A stretch of DNA of 64,000 nucleotides from Pagrus major. Taxonomy: Eukaryota > Chordata > Actinopteri > Spariformes > Sparidae. The position numbers and the translations under genes were made by a program. The DNA is taken from the NCBI RefSeq assembly GCF_040436345.1, contig NC_133230.1, positions 19,974,197 to 20,038,196 on the forward strand, given 5' to 3'. The notes under the pieces were generated by a model that did not search any database, was not told the DNA's origin, and saw only the letters and a program-made list of their open reading frames with translations. This document shows, piece by piece, positions 23,031-35,769 of this stretch. Position 1 is the first letter of the stretch; each line of letters opens with the position of its first letter.

Positions 23031-26000
23031 ATAATGCAGATTAAAGTTGGGTATTGTACATATATTAATGCAAATACAGTCTTGCAATGCATATTGGTGT
23101 CATGTATCAGACCTGTGATTTATGTACTCCACGTCTCGATAGCTTTAAAAATATCACACTTATCACACACTTACTAAAATATATTAATGATAATTATTAT
23201 AAAACTAGCCTAACTTAAATAAAACATGACACAAATTATTTATTTTGGTTGAATTCTTTTTACCCGTAATTTTACACTGTTTATTGAGCAATAAACTCAT
23301 TTCAGAGGCTCCAGTGGCTCCTTCAGAACTGGAGGATGTGATGGATGGAAGAAGCTATGAATAAATGGAGAGATATCGGATAGCTGTTAGCAAGTATCCA
23401 TCTGTCCACCTCCAACATCTGAAATGTCAAGGATGAATATGAATTCATTTTGTATTTCATTTGTCTGTTTACTTAATCGCCCATGTCCCGTGTCCTTGGT
23501 TGTGCTGGTGATAAATCCTTGGCATGAGGCTCGTAAATCAGAAAGTGAGGCTGACATGATGTTTAAATCATGGTGATGGGTAAAAGGTTTTTATTTTTTC
23601 TTTAATTAATTAATACACTGTCAATCCTATAATAAATGGTAGTAGTTGTCATACTTGCTGATAAGACTGATATGAACGGCTCACGCATATTTGTGCTTTT
23701 GTTTTGGCTATGTGTCATTTTCTTGACATCATACAAAATCCCCTTTTTTATTTTTAAGCATAAATATATATTCTCAAATATCAACTGAGGAACGTCACAT
23801 TTCTGAAGATCTCACAGCTTTTTAATCATATCATGCTTATTTGTCTGGAAATCTCATGTAACATCAGGCTTCTGGCAGCAGTGTCGAGAATAACTGCTAA
23901 CAAAAAGGCAACCAAAGAATTAGTTTGGGGACATGTGCCCCTCCCTCCATGTCTGAAATCTCTTCTCTAGCTGCTTCACAGCCTCCTGATTTTGTGTTCT
24001 GCAGGTCGCTCCGACTCCTTTTGTAAGTTACTTTGATCTGGCTGGATGAGGATGAGGATGTGAACCACAGAGATGTGGAAAGCTGCAGGATTAGAGTAAA
24101 CAGCGTTATTTACATGGTCGTGCTCGATGAAACACGAGTCAGATATATTCTCAGTGGTTCTGGTGTCAACACTGTTGTTGTCGAGGAGAAGGCACAGGAG
24201 ACATGGTGAGGTTAGCAGGCCAGGCCCAGGTGCTCTGAACGGCATCACCAAGATAACCACAATAGTATATAACTTATTGTTGTTTTATGCACTTATTTAT
24301 TAGCTATGTTCTTTATTATGTACTAGGTTTCTCCATTTATCTCTACTTATTCTGTTCTTGTGCTTAGACATTGGTACAAGAATAGCAAAGAGGAATAGTG
24401 AAGAGCAGAGGTTTTGCAAAGATGTTCAGGAGGAGGGTTATTTTTGCTTTGGTTGATGAACACACAGACACTCTCTCCACACGGTGGCACGAGAGATCTG
24501 TAATACAGGAACAATAGCAGCTCTTATCTCATTCAAAAGTTTACAGTGGAGCTAAAAATGTGGCTCTGCTGGACTTCATCATATTGTAGGAAACAAAGCA
24601 TCACTGGAAACAAAGCAGACATTGTCAAAGACAGACATAAACATAAAGCCATAATGTTTTCATAAGAATTCATATCTAAAATGGTCAGATTAAAGAAAAC
24701 AACAAATACATACCACTGTAAATGGTTGATAATATGGAAACTGGGGATATTATATTTAGTCTGCATTGAAGAGGCAATTTAATGTCAATATAGACCTTGT
24801 TCACTTCTCAAACTCAGAAGGTTTACGTTGTAATATGTCAAACATTACCAATCAAATACTTACATCTTAGATCATGGAGCCCTTTTTACTTGTTAAGTTC
24901 TTCAAACAAATGTTTTGGCCTTTTGGAAAAATGACCAGAGACGTTGTCGTCCCATAAATATTTGGTACTTTAATATTCAAATAAAAAAGAATTGTTTATA
25001 TTACATGCAATGCATTCATGATGACAAATAGCAGCTCTGCGTATGCCTGTTGTTGACATCCATTGAACCAGCAGAGCAGCCGACAGGCCGCGTGCACTGA
25101 ATGAACATCATGTATGACGGGCTGGATGCTGTGGGAGTGATTATCATGGGTCTGCTCATTAAATATTTGTGGTGTAGAAATAAAATGGAAACTACTGGCT
25201 GTCTGGAGCAGTTGGAAAAATACAGCTAAAAACTTTGAACTGCTTTCTTGAGAATATAAACATAAACTTGCAAACACAGTATGCAAACTGTAAACTGAAG
25301 TGAATGCAGATCCAATAAAGGATGGGCTGCAGCAAGCATGTGTCAATATGCAGAGAGAGATATGAAATGTACCAGCTGTTCTGCCTTCTTCAGACAAAGT
25401 GTAAGAAATTTGTCTCATTTTTTTAATGTTATATATAACAGATATAGGTAGGGCATATTAATTGACAAGAGCTATCAAAATAAACTGGAAAAACCTTCGA
25501 TACACAGTGAAATACTACAACTAATCTACTCAAAACTATGAAAACCAGTGTACCAAAAGGTAAAACAGTGACACCTGGTGGGCAGAGTAGAGAAGCACAT
25601 ATGGACGACGGCTGACTAAACATAAAATTATTACATTTCTCAAAGCATCACATTCCTGCAGAAGTCAATATAACAAATGAATTGCCTTCTTGTCTTCCTT
25701 TTCAGCACCTTTGTTGCTAAACATGCAAAACACCACATGTGACTCTGAGAGCAGGGAGGAAAATCTCTGCAGCTCTGCATTAGTCACGTGACAGGGCGCG
25801 ATACGAGCTATTACAAAATGGCGCCCAAAAAGTTACATTAAAAGATCGTCAAAACTTATATTAAACTATTATAAACGGCACGAAACAGCTGGATCACATG
25901 GTGGCATCAACAGCGGACAATATGCACCAAAGGCTACAACGTAAAGGGCTCAATTTTTCATAGTAAATGATAAAATAGTGCAGCAGAGCTTCTCCACACA

Positions 26001-26566
26001 ACTTCCCCTCAGGAGCAGCACAAAAAACAAGCACAGTGAGGGGCAGAGGGGAAATCCAGGAGCACAACAAAGTCATATCCACAGGAGACGTTAATGTAAA
26101 ATAACAGTGAATTAGAATAAATCATTGACAAAAAATTCACAAAAACTCAATCATTTAAATGCAATATACAATTCTCAAATACAAATTGAACTTGAGGCTT
26201 AATAATAAAGTGCATTTTTAACTTATAAATAAAAACTAATAAAGACCACAACAGAACAGACAGGGCCTCATTTTTGACAGTCATAAGACATAAAAACTGT
26301 AAAAGGGGCACAATGTAACAATTTGTAAGTTGCTTAAATGTGTTATATATTTCTGTTTTCAAATATTTTGTATCATAATTTTCTATGACAAATTAAGGCT
26401 ACTCTTCCTCTTATGTGTATTTTAATCTGTTGTCGTTTGCCCTACAGGTTGGGATAATAGCAGTTTGGTGAGACCCACTGCAATGTAAGTACTTATTAAA
26501 GTAGCCAAAAATATCTCATAAGGCATTTTAAGGGGACTTAATGCTACCAAAATAATACTCCAGAGG

Positions 26567-26705
26567 CATGTACTACGAAGCAGGATTTGGTAACTTCTGG
26601 TTTAACCCTGGGCTTTCTGGGCTACAAAGGTTGTTCACGTCTTACCGTGCATCTTTTTGCACCATTTCCTCATCAGGGGGGAAACAGGAGTCCCAATTTC
26701 ATACT
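26567..26705. repeat. TACTACGAAGC-type teleost repeat fragment
   Basis: GGCATGTACTACGAAGCAGG, followed by GGTTTAACCCTGGGC and CTGGGCTAC, matches a repeat end recalled from many fish genomes. The full element cannot be delimited here. Confidence 0.35.
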
Positions 26706-27899
26706 ACATAGTAATCTTATAGCCTGTGTTGTCAAAGTATGCTGTTAATTTACAATGAATCATATACTTGCTCATTTGTTTGTGACAGAAATGATAAAAT
26801 ATAAGTACCAAAGCACATCCATCACACTGCAAACTTGGAACGCTGCTACCAATAAAAATATTGTTTTTTTTACATACTTACTGGTTAAAGTATACTTATT
26901 GCTCCTCCTGTGTGAACACACGTACTCTATGTAGTACATAATGAAGTTTGGCAGTGGAATGACCTCAGTCACCTCGAGCCCTGTATATACCCAGGTGTAA
27001 CTGTTTTGTCACCTACAACAGACAAAGCCGACCTGTTTTAGGAACCCAAAATCATCAAGCGTAAGTGGGATTTTATTTTGTCTTGTGAAGTCTCAAGTAC
27101 CTTAGTATTCAAAGCTTTTGCACCATTTGTCCCGCAAGTTGACTCATAACTAATAAGTGAAGTTGAAAGGAAAGAATCGAGCAGATATGGGGGGTCATTA
27201 ATGTTTCTGAGTGTCAGTGATCCAGGATAATAAATGTGTAAATGATGTGCACAGACTTTATTTTAAAGTACTGTGGTATTTGAAGCTGTGCGGCTCACTT
27301 CTGCATGTGGCAGCCTGCCATGATCTGCCAGTCAAACTAAAGGTTGGCTACCATAGTTAATTCTAGCAGGGCTCGTGTTAAATATAAATAAGTTGTTCCT
27401 CAGCTACACCGAAGTGACACAATATATATCTAGTTATACTGTATATAACCCCTAACAAACAAACTCTTCCACACACAGGTTTATGAAAATAAATTGGAAA
27501 AAATCCAGATCATAATCCAGTGAGAGAAGTGTGTGACCACAGTCCCACAGATGGTCTGTGTCTTCTATAATAGCCAGAAATGTGGATGTTGGTTGAGGGG
27601 TTTGGGACGGCTGCAATAAGAAAGATGATTTTTCCAAAAAAATGTCTTAATTTAGGTCATAAATGATGTTGAAAAGGTCTTTGAAACATTTAAATAAAGT
27701 ATCTACCTGCAGAAACCTTAAATAAGCAAAACTGTCGGTTGAATTTTTCGGGAAAAAAACTGAAATAAAGTCATTTTTCTTCATCTTTGCACTACGCCAC
27801 CAAACTACACTGTCGGGTTGGTAAAATAAAACAGAAAGTGGTCAAAGATGTTTCGGGGGATATCAGATTGACACCTTTCGGGGAGCACCTGAATGCAGC

Positions 27900-28165
27900 A
27901 TTTGTCACGGCTGAGATCATCCGCTCAGCCCGGAGCATGCGCAGTAGACGGAGGTCTGGGAGTGTCTGAGCGGCTCGTTGGACGTGAATCCAACCCGCAG
28001 TCAGTGAACCCAGGAGCATCTGCATGAACAATGAACCGGCTGACTTGGGAGGGAATGATTTGAGACGAACATGGAGCGGATGTGTGAGGAGTGCCGGGGT
28101 GATGGGAGAGTACCGCAGCTGTGATTTGCGGGATTCCTGGGGCGTGAATGACCTCTAACGGTACA
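27900..28165 (+). promoter_or_regulatory. Likely vash1 promoter and 5' non-coding exon
   Basis: This is a locally GC- and CpG-richer segment in otherwise AT-rich DNA, 550-800 bp upstream of the vash1 start. It contains GAGCATGCGCAGT, close to the NRF1 consensus. CTAACGGTACAGG near 28157 could hold a donor. The transcription start and any 5' exon borders are inferences. Confidence 0.35.
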
Positions 28166-28708
28166 GGGAATTAGTAATTTCTAATACTTTGTTGTCTGCA
28201 CAGTCAATCCTCTTACAGACTGTGGTAGCGTTACACTGGCGGGATTGTTGATGAACTTTCACAGATAGTCATTAAAATAGGCTGCATATCTGAACCTTAG
28301 TGTCTTAATTTATCTATTTACATTAATGTGTGATTATTGGCTGGCCTGTGGTCCACTAGATTTAACCAAAGTGCTGAATACTTGCAGCAAAATCAGTCTT
28401 TATCTTATTTTATTTTCTTAAAATTGTACATCACTTGTGATATCATTGGTTCACCAGCTGCTTCAACCACAGAGGTGAGTTTTTAACCACAGCAGATCAC
28501 CTTTAGATTTTTAGTCCACCCACAGCTCTGGCTTTTGTTTTGAGACACTGGTGGCAGAAGCTGCTGGGTGTCATGCGTTGGCCATCTGTTGTGGAAACCT
28601 ACTTAAGCCTGCAAGCAGATTAACCAGCGAAAGGATCCAAAGCACCAGTCAGTCAGGACGTTCCTGTGTCGGCTTCCTGGTGGAGGAGGAGGAGGAGGAG
28701 GAGCAGGG

Positions 28709-31700
28709 ATGCTGAGGGCCACCGTGGGCTCGGTGCTGGAGAGAGACGAGGAGCAGGAGGATGAAGCTGAAGAAGAGCTGAGGGATGGAGGGGTGCCTTT
28801 CTACGTGAACAGAGGAGGCCTCCCGGTGGATGAGGAAACTTGGGAGAGGATGTGGCGCCATGTGGCTCGAATACACCCCAATGGTGAAGCTTTTGGGAAG
28901 GAGATCCGGGTTGCCACAGACCTGCCCAAGGTAAAAGTGTATTAAAGGATGAGTTCATCGAAAAATGAAAATGTAGTTATCTTTTAACCCCCATGCCGAT
29001 GGAAAGTCTAGTGAAGTTTCGTAGTCCACAACACATTTCTGGAGCTTCAGAGCTAAGCAACGCTGCGGTGTTTTTCCAAATAACTGAAGTAGATGGGGAC
29101 TTGTTTTAAAACAACTGAAGGAAAACATAAAATGACGCCATACAGCTTGTCTGCTGTAATCCAAGTCTCCGGAAGACCCGAGATCACAAATAGTTTTGAA
29201 GAGACGTTATTTAAAGCTTTAATCTTCAATGTCGTCGCTAACCTAAAAGCATTGGCGCACACCTCCATCTGAAGCGGCGCATGAGCTCCACCGCACCTCG
29301 AGTTTGTAAATAAAGTCTTTTTAAATCAATTTTCAATCTCTGGGCTTTTGGAGACATGGATTATGCCAGGCAAGCTGTATGGAGACATTTTATGTTTAAT
29401 TTTTTGTAGTTTTTTAAAAACAAGTCCCCATCTACTTCAGTTGTTTAGGAGAATGCCGCAACACTGTTTTGCTGTGAAGCTCCAGAAATGTTTATTTGTA
29501 CTACGAAACTTTAGGGTGTGTAGATAATGACTGAATTTTCATTTTTGGGTGAACTTTGCCTTTAAAAGCTGCAGCTGATTATTCATGACACGGGTGAACT
29601 TCACATAATGCCTGTGAAAGTTACACATAGTGGAGAGGCAATTAACACCCATGTGTCGAGGGAAAATGTTGCATCACAGTGTTACTATGCAGTCCCACAT
29701 GACAAGTAAACGATTATTTGTGTTCATCAGTTCTTTGCCCAATTTCACCCCAGTATTAAAACACAGGGCTTGTTTTGGTCACGGTACATTTGAATGCTGC
29801 AGATGAAGAAGAGTGGTGCTTAACACTCATTCCTCATGGGAGCTGTTAAAGAGCAATTAAGATATCTCTTGGCTTTAGCTATACTGGATAGAAAAGTGCA
29901 TAGAGGGCACACAGGACTACATTCTCCAGATGCAATGACTGTTGGGATTGTATAATGGTAATGCAGTTGTTTGGATGCTCTGTCCCACAGATTCCAATAC
30001 CGAGCGTGCCTACATACCAACCTACCACCCCTATCCCACAGCGCCTGGAAGCCATACAGAAGTACATCAGGGATTTGCAGTATCCTTTGACTTAAGTTGG
30101 TACCACAGTGGACTTGAAGCGGCAATTATTTGTCTTGTACAGTTGGAGTGATATATTTAACACACTGATCTTACTCAAATTCATGTAAGATGTAAAGTAG
30201 GGCTGCAACTAACGATTACTTTCACTGTCGATGAATCTGCCAGTTATTTTCTCGTTATTGTTTGGTCTACAGATTGTCTTGTTGTGTCCACATCCCAAAG
30301 ATATTCAGTATACTGCCATAGATGATTAAGTAAACCAGAAAATATTCACAGTTAAGAAGTTTTTTTCCTTAAAAAATGACTCAAATTGAACTGCCAACTC
30401 TTTTGATAGACAACTTTTTGATTTATCGCAGCTCTATTGTCAAAATTAATGCTTACAAACTACCTTTACTAATCCTACTGACCGACTGTTTTGCCACACT
30501 TTGATAAATATGGGCCAAACATCCGAAAGTAGGCCACTCTAGATTCTATATTAAGCTAGATATCCAGTCAGAGCTGAGATTCATCCATAATTAACCGTCA
30601 ACCTATGAATATCACAACGCTTTAAGTGCTCGTCTCTCCACCCCACTGCATTCATCAGAGTATTCTCCCTGTTATTGTATGTCCTTGACTGTCTCCTACA
30701 GGTACAATCACACGGGAACACAGTTTTTTGAAATAAAGAAGAGCCGGCCTCTAACTGCGTAAGCACATTTTATTTTCCCTCATCCTAGACTGATCATCAG
30801 TGATGGACTCGCTGACGCCGGATGTCTGTGACAGCGTTGGTTGATTTCTCGTGGTTTAGCATGTGCTGCTGATGCTTGTGGATCATCTGTTTCTGTGGGC
30901 TCTCTGAGTTGAAATTAATGTCAAGTAGAGGAGGACTGGAAGACAGTTTTCCTGACCTCGCTTTATTAGATTTGGTAGCACAAATTTTATTTCCCTGGCT
31001 CATGGAAAATGTTATTTGTATGGTTAACCAGTGTTACTGTGTTATTCTCTTGTTCAATTGTACTGCACAGGTTGATGGACATTGCTAAAGAGATGACACG
31101 GGAAGCTCTGCCAATTAAATGCCTGGAGGCGGTGATCCTGGGGATGTATCCTTACAGCAGCAGATGCTTTATATGTTTTGATATCTTTGAGTTGTGTTGT
31201 TGTGGCAATGACTGTAGAGATGAACAGCTATTATTCACATGTTTTTCCAAATTTTGCTCAAGACTCTCGAGTTAGATTTCAAATTTCCTTGACCCACCTT
31301 TGCAGTTACCTCACCAACAACATGCCAGGTGTGGAGCGCTTCCCCCTCAGCTTTCAGTCTCAGTTCTCAGGGAACCACTTCCACCATATCGTGCTCGGAG
31401 TCCACAGCGGGGGACGCTTTGGCGCGCTGGGCATCAGCCGGAGGGAGGACCTCATGTTCAAGCCCCTGGAGCTCCGGACACTGATGGACTTGGTGCAAGA
31501 GTTTGACGGAGCCTACAGGGGCTACTGGCACACCCTGCGCAAGGTCAGGATCGGCCAGTACGTGTCGCACGACCCTCACAGCGTGGAGCAGATAGAGTGG
31601 AAACATTCGATACTAGACTTGGACAAGCTGACCAAGGAGGAGCTACGGAAGGAGCTGGAGAGGCACACTCGAGACATGAGGCTAAAGGTACGTTTTCAGG

Positions 31701-33458
31701 CTCATATGTTTATACGTATGCTATAGGTGAGAATTGACCACCTGTTTGATTAATACTCCTACAAATAGAGGCAGCATATCACCAAGGTATGTGCTAACTG
31801 CTGCTAACTGTATTCTTAATGTTAAAAAGTCATTATTTTTCTCATACTGTCCTTTGCTGCAGCACCTCTATTCACCCTCTGTCTGAATGCTCCGTTTAAG
31901 CGCCTGTCTCTTTAAGGCCACCCTCACAAAAAGCCCAGTCTGCTGTGATTGGTCAACTCTCACAGGCCTGAGCAGGCACCTCCCACCACATGAGCTCTAA
32001 AGTGTTTTTTCAACCACGGCTATGCTGTGGGCACAGCTGAGGGCGGCGACTGTATCGCTGTTTAAAGGCACAGTTTTGAATATGAGCTGTAGGTGTTTCT
32101 CTGTGGATTGAGCAGTTTGATACCTTCACAGCAGTTTTACAGCAATTTGACCTGCTTTGTAATCAAAAAGGACATAGAAATCTAGTTTATTGCCAATATG
32201 GGACCTTTAAAGTCTCATTTTCCTGCTGACACAAGCTGATGCAGCTCTTGCAGATCCGAAGACAATAAGGAAAAACAATTTGTCCTCAGCAGAAGGACTG
32301 CCAGTGTGAACTGCTTTATTAGATTTCTGTTGACGTGCTGTGTCTTCATGTGCAGTGACACGGAGCTGACCTGCTATTTGAGGAGCCATTTCTCTCAAAT
32401 GATGCCCTCTCATCACCTCTCATGCTATCATAATGAAGGCAGCCTTGATGCTGAGCTCTGTGTATAATAAAACCAATGTGATGGCTTGACTCTGCTCTGC
32501 GGTGCTTCATGCATCGCTGGCTCAATCCGTCAATAGGTGATCTTTTACAGTGAGCGCTCAGCACAATCACATTAGAAATACAGGGAGATATCATACACTG
32601 ACACTGGGCCTCGGCATGAGTATAGTTTACTCTCCCATGTTTTAAAGGAGACCTATTTTTTTTTCCCTTTAGTATTTTTCACGTTTTTTGTGCATGCTAA
32701 AAGGTCAAATCCAACGGAAGCTACCCCTGAAACCCCTCTTCAGTAGTACATCACACTTGTGCCTAGCAGCTAGTTTGGCAATTGATTTAGCACACCTGCT
32801 CTGTTTTGGTAAGCAGTGCTGGGTCAGGCATGCGTAAGCTGACCAACCAGAGGAGACTGGGGCCTTAAAGAGACAGGCGCTAAAACCAGAGTGTTTCAGA
32901 CAGAGGGGGGGGGGGGTATGAGAAAACTGATGTGTTATTTGAGCATTAAAGCATGTAAACCTGTTCTAGTAGTAACCCAAAATACAATTATGAACCTGAA
33001 AATGAGCATAATATGTCTCCTTTAAAGTGACTTAGATTCTGATGTGTGAATTGTTTTTGCAGATAGGAAAGGCTGCACCGCCCTCTCCCACCAAAGACAG
33101 GAGGAACAGCATGGGTTCACCCCTCAGAGGACCGAGCAGCCCCATACGCAGGATCAGCCGTGTTGAGAGACGGTATGATTAATCATGTGCTCCAGATAAA
33201 TTGGCTCTTCACTAAAAATACGTGCATTAAAGCCACTGACGTGAATTTTCTTTAGTCACGGGGCAATTTTTGGGACTACAGATGTCTCATGATCTAAGGA
33301 GAAGTACTTTTTTGAATTAGTCACAGTTTCCTTCTGATGTGAATACAACTCATTGTCTCGTCTCCTGTTTTGTTTTTTGTTGCAGTCCCTCCGGAGAGAA
33401 GAAGGTTTTGGAGCAAAAATCGACTGCAGACATAAACGGATACCAGATTCGAGTCTGA
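28709..33458 (+). CDS. vash1: Vasohibin-1, tubulin tyrosine carboxypeptidase
   Basis: Vasohibin, with the small partner SVBP, removes the C-terminal tyrosine of alpha-tubulin. VASH1 is also known as an endothelial angiogenesis inhibitor. Seven coding exons are inferred: 28709-28930, 29991-30079, 30702-30758, 31071-31145, 31306-31687, 33063-33172 and 33386-33458, giving 335 residues. The transglutaminase-like protease core shows the catalytic Cys in LPIKCLEAVILG, the His in GNHFHHIVLGV and the Ser region GALGISRRED. The basic tail (PSPTKDRRNSMGSP) ends NGYQIRV. LRDGGVPFYVNRGGLPVD and SRPLT followed by LMDIAKEM are VASH1-like, not VASH2-like. The chosen Met gives an N-terminus about 30 residues shorter than human, so an upstream start or exon cannot be excluded. 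The gene is tail to tail with angel1. Confidence 0.95.
28942..29564. repeat. Complete MITE of the CAAAAATGAAAATTCAG family in vash1 intron 1
   Basis: The left end (AAAGGATGAGTTCATCGAAAA, ATGAAAATGTAG) is the imperfect reverse complement of the right end (GAATTTTCATTTTTGGGTGA, ACTTTGCCTTTAA). The interior is itself a long imperfect palindrome: CATTTCTGGAGCTTC, ACTGAAGTAGATGGGG and GCCATACAGCTTGTC on the left recur inverted on the right. It is about 620 bp and non-coding. Confidence 0.75.
30199..30440 (+). repeat. GGCTGCAACTAA-type MITE in vash1 intron 2
   Basis: It starts AGGGCTGCAACTAACGATTA and ends near ATTTATCGCAGCTCTA. The interior is CAAAGATATTCAGTATACTG and GAAAATATTCACAGTTAAG. It is a nearly full-length, slightly shortened copy; the best comparison in the window is 60133-60453. 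Confidence 0.7.
31755..32215 (+). repeat. Truncated TTAAAGGAGAC-family repeat in vash1 intron 5, first copy
   Basis: ACAAATAGAGGCAGCATATC and GCTAACTGCTGCTAACTG are followed by CTGCAGCACCTCTATTCAC and GCGCCTGTCTCTTTAAGGCC. The copy ends at about GGGACCTTTAAAG. It shares inverted segments with the copy at 32645-33030. The first 70 bp resemble the fragment at 50150-50225. Confidence 0.5.
32645..33030 (-). repeat. TTAAAGGAGAC-family MITE in vash1 intron 5, second copy
   Basis: The ends TTTAAAGGAGACC and CATAATATGTCTCCTTTAAA are inverted repeats. The interior contains GGCCTTAAAGAGACAGGCGC, the reverse complement of a segment in the copy at 31755-32215, and a run of 12 G at 32905-32916. This is a teleost non-autonomous element known from many genomes. 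Confidence 0.65.
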
Positions 33459-34728
33459 GGATGTGTTTAAGCTTGCTTGTAAAGTCTAAAGGTACCACAC
33501 TCTTGTTTCATGGGGCCATTGATCAATCCTTTGTACACACATTGGCCTATTCACAGGATGCAATGTTGAATAGGTCACCAGCAACTTCTTCTCTCAAAAC
33601 AAACGCCTCATTCAGCTTCCCTGTGTCTGTGTTCTTAGAGGCATTGCCTGGAGCTGCACTGTGGATAGTAATTGGTGCTGGCAACATTCCCACATTATAA
33701 AAAGGGGTCATATGTGCAGTACTTTGTAAAGATTTTTAAATAGTTGCAGAGTTTTGCTAACTCAACCCAGCGAGAAATATGACTCCACGCACTGGGCAAG
33801 GCTACCACTCAATGTTAATGTGCTACTGGTTTTATTCTGTTCAACGAAAGCTCTTAAGGCTCGTCTGCAATCTGTATCGTCGTACTGTAAGTGTGCAAAT
33901 ACATGTAATGTGATTTTAAATCCACTTAGGCTCTGCTGGGCAGCAACTGCTTGTGTAGTGACTAGTTTGCAAACCACTACCCTCGTGCCTTGTATGAGAA
34001 TTCAAAGAAAAAGACTTTTTATAGACGACCTGTCATTGCATAAGTAAACACAAAGCAGTGTAATCTCTTCTCTTCCGAAACATTGAAAATGAATGAAATC
34101 AATTTTGAGCAACAGTTCCTTGACACCTAATATTTAGATGCTAGTACGTTTAGCATGCAATTTACATCACTGAGACTGAATATGGGATTGAATACACAAT
34201 ATACAGAAGTGTATTCAAGAGTATTCAGGCATCTGTTCAGTGGTAATAGGAGAAGAAGATATGGAAATGACTCATGCCAACGCAGCTGACTGATCCTATC
34301 TGCATTTAATGTAGATGTAAAGTAATGACAAGTCAGTTTATATGTACTGTATAACTGCTCTGCTTACCTTGTTTCTAGCTTTTATTTGTAGCAACTAAAT
34401 TCAATATTTCACTTGCCTTAAGTGGTGTCTAAGAAACTGACGTCAGTATAAGGTGTAAAGAAGTTTTTTTAACAGCACTTTTATCCGCATTTTGTATTTT
34501 ATTTTTTTTTAAATCGGAAATTCTGTCGTTTTATACTTCCTTCAGTGTTGGTGATCAGCAGTGGACCTCTTAATATTTACTACACACCGTTTTGAATATG
34601 TTCCCACAGCAATCATTTTAATGTGTACAGTACTGTAGGTGTTGTCCATTTTCATTCCAGTGCACTGTCTGTAACACAACTGTTTTGTACCAAACAGACT
34701 GTTGATTTACAGGATCACAATAAAGGCT

Positions 34729-34734
34729 CACTTG
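34729..34734 (+). terminator. Polyadenylation signal of vash1
   Basis: AATAAA, about 1.27 kb after the vash1 stop codon, is followed by a T-rich stretch. It fits a long 3' UTR covering 33459 to about 34755. No other gene lies in that interval. Confidence 0.6.
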
Positions 34735-34835
34735 AATTGTGGCGAAACCATTTTGTTTTCTTATTCATTCAATGTTGTGATAATAGGGCGTTTTAATATA
34801 TGTATGGTCATGTGTTTTATTACCTTGCCCTTATT

Positions 34836-35117
34836 TAAAAGGTACACTTTGTAGTTTTGGAGAAGAAATTCAAACTCAGAATTTTAATATTTACAATATT
34901 AATGAGGTAGTAATACAAACTCAGAAATACTTATTTTTTCCAATAAACAAGCTGTTCTCAGAGGAAAATAAGGTCCCCAGAACAGTGTTTGAAGCCAGAA
35001 AGGTGGCAGGATCTGCCACATACAAACAAAGTAAAAGTCAGTTCGTTTATTTAGCTTGTTTAGGCAAAAAAACCCTGATTAAAATATCTTCCCCAAAACT
35101 ACATAGTGAACCTTTAA
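34836..35117. repeat. MITE with about 24-bp terminal inverted repeats
   Basis: The left end AAAGGTACACTTTGTAGTTTTGG and the right end CCAAAACTACATAGTGAACCTTT are near-perfect reverse complements. The element is about 280 bp, non-coding, and lies between vash1 and angel1. Confidence 0.75.
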
Positions 35118-35769
35118 GCTGTCTAAAGCCAAACAAATTCCAGAAATTCTGTGGTTAATCATTAGCTATGCTGTAACACACTGTCAGGCAAGGGATGGCG
35201 CCAGTTTTTTTTCAACCTGTAGTTCAAACTAAGCACAGTGTCCTCAGCTCAAGGGCAGTTTTTGGCACCAAGGCAAATAATGACGAGAGCTGAGATCTCT
35301 TAACACCAACAACTCCATACAAGGGAAGAATGGGCCTCTGTGTGCAGCAAAACAGTGAATTAAAACACTCGAGTGGGACAGCTTCAACATGTTCCTTCCT
35401 TAAATCTCACATTATGTCAAACTCTCTCAGCCGCTGAAATGGAAAAACTATGCTGACAAGCCTCACGTTGTTTGCCATTAATATTCCATTCATCATACTG
35501 TTTAGGCGTGGCCAGCGTTTGCTGCAGTCATATAAGTAATAGCTGTAGTGTGCTGGCAGCCTGTGGGCTTTTCTCATGATCAGGGATTCTGCTGTTTAAT
35601 GGATCCCCAAGTGGATGGATGCAAGTCCACCTTTCGGGCACAGCCATCAGCTAATACGGCTTAATGGCTGCTGCATTCAATGAAAAACAGGCTGCAAGGA
35701 AGCACTTTCATGCACAGGCCAGTAATGTACCTCCAAAAGTCAAGTTACAGTGTGCTAGTGTAAAACCAC
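35118..35769. other. Intergenic stretch between vash1 and angel1, nothing recognised
   Basis: This is AT-balanced, unique-looking sequence between two MITEs. I see no exon, conserved motif or RNA gene. Confidence 0.45.

Larger units (their letters stand above)
20700..28708. other. Gene-free interval between cga and vash1
   Basis: About 8 kb lies between the cga promoter and the vash1 start codon. It holds the 121-bp fold-back array (21265-22690), MITE copies (22790-23030 and about 26567-26700) and the likely vash1 promoter (about 27.9-28.2 kb). The many short open frames at 22.7-27.8 kb lack domains, splice partners or codon periodicity that I can support. It is also the junction between two gene blocks that are on different chromosomes in human. 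Confidence 0.6.

Noticed and set aside
24996-25418. 140-residue minus-strand open frame in the cga-vash1 gap
   Set aside because: It has no recognised domain, signal peptide or splice partner, and its length is compatible with chance in a long gap.
33754-34047. 97-residue plus-strand open frame after vash1
   Set aside because: It lies in the probable vash1 3' UTR, ahead of the polyadenylation signal at 34729, with no homology seen.
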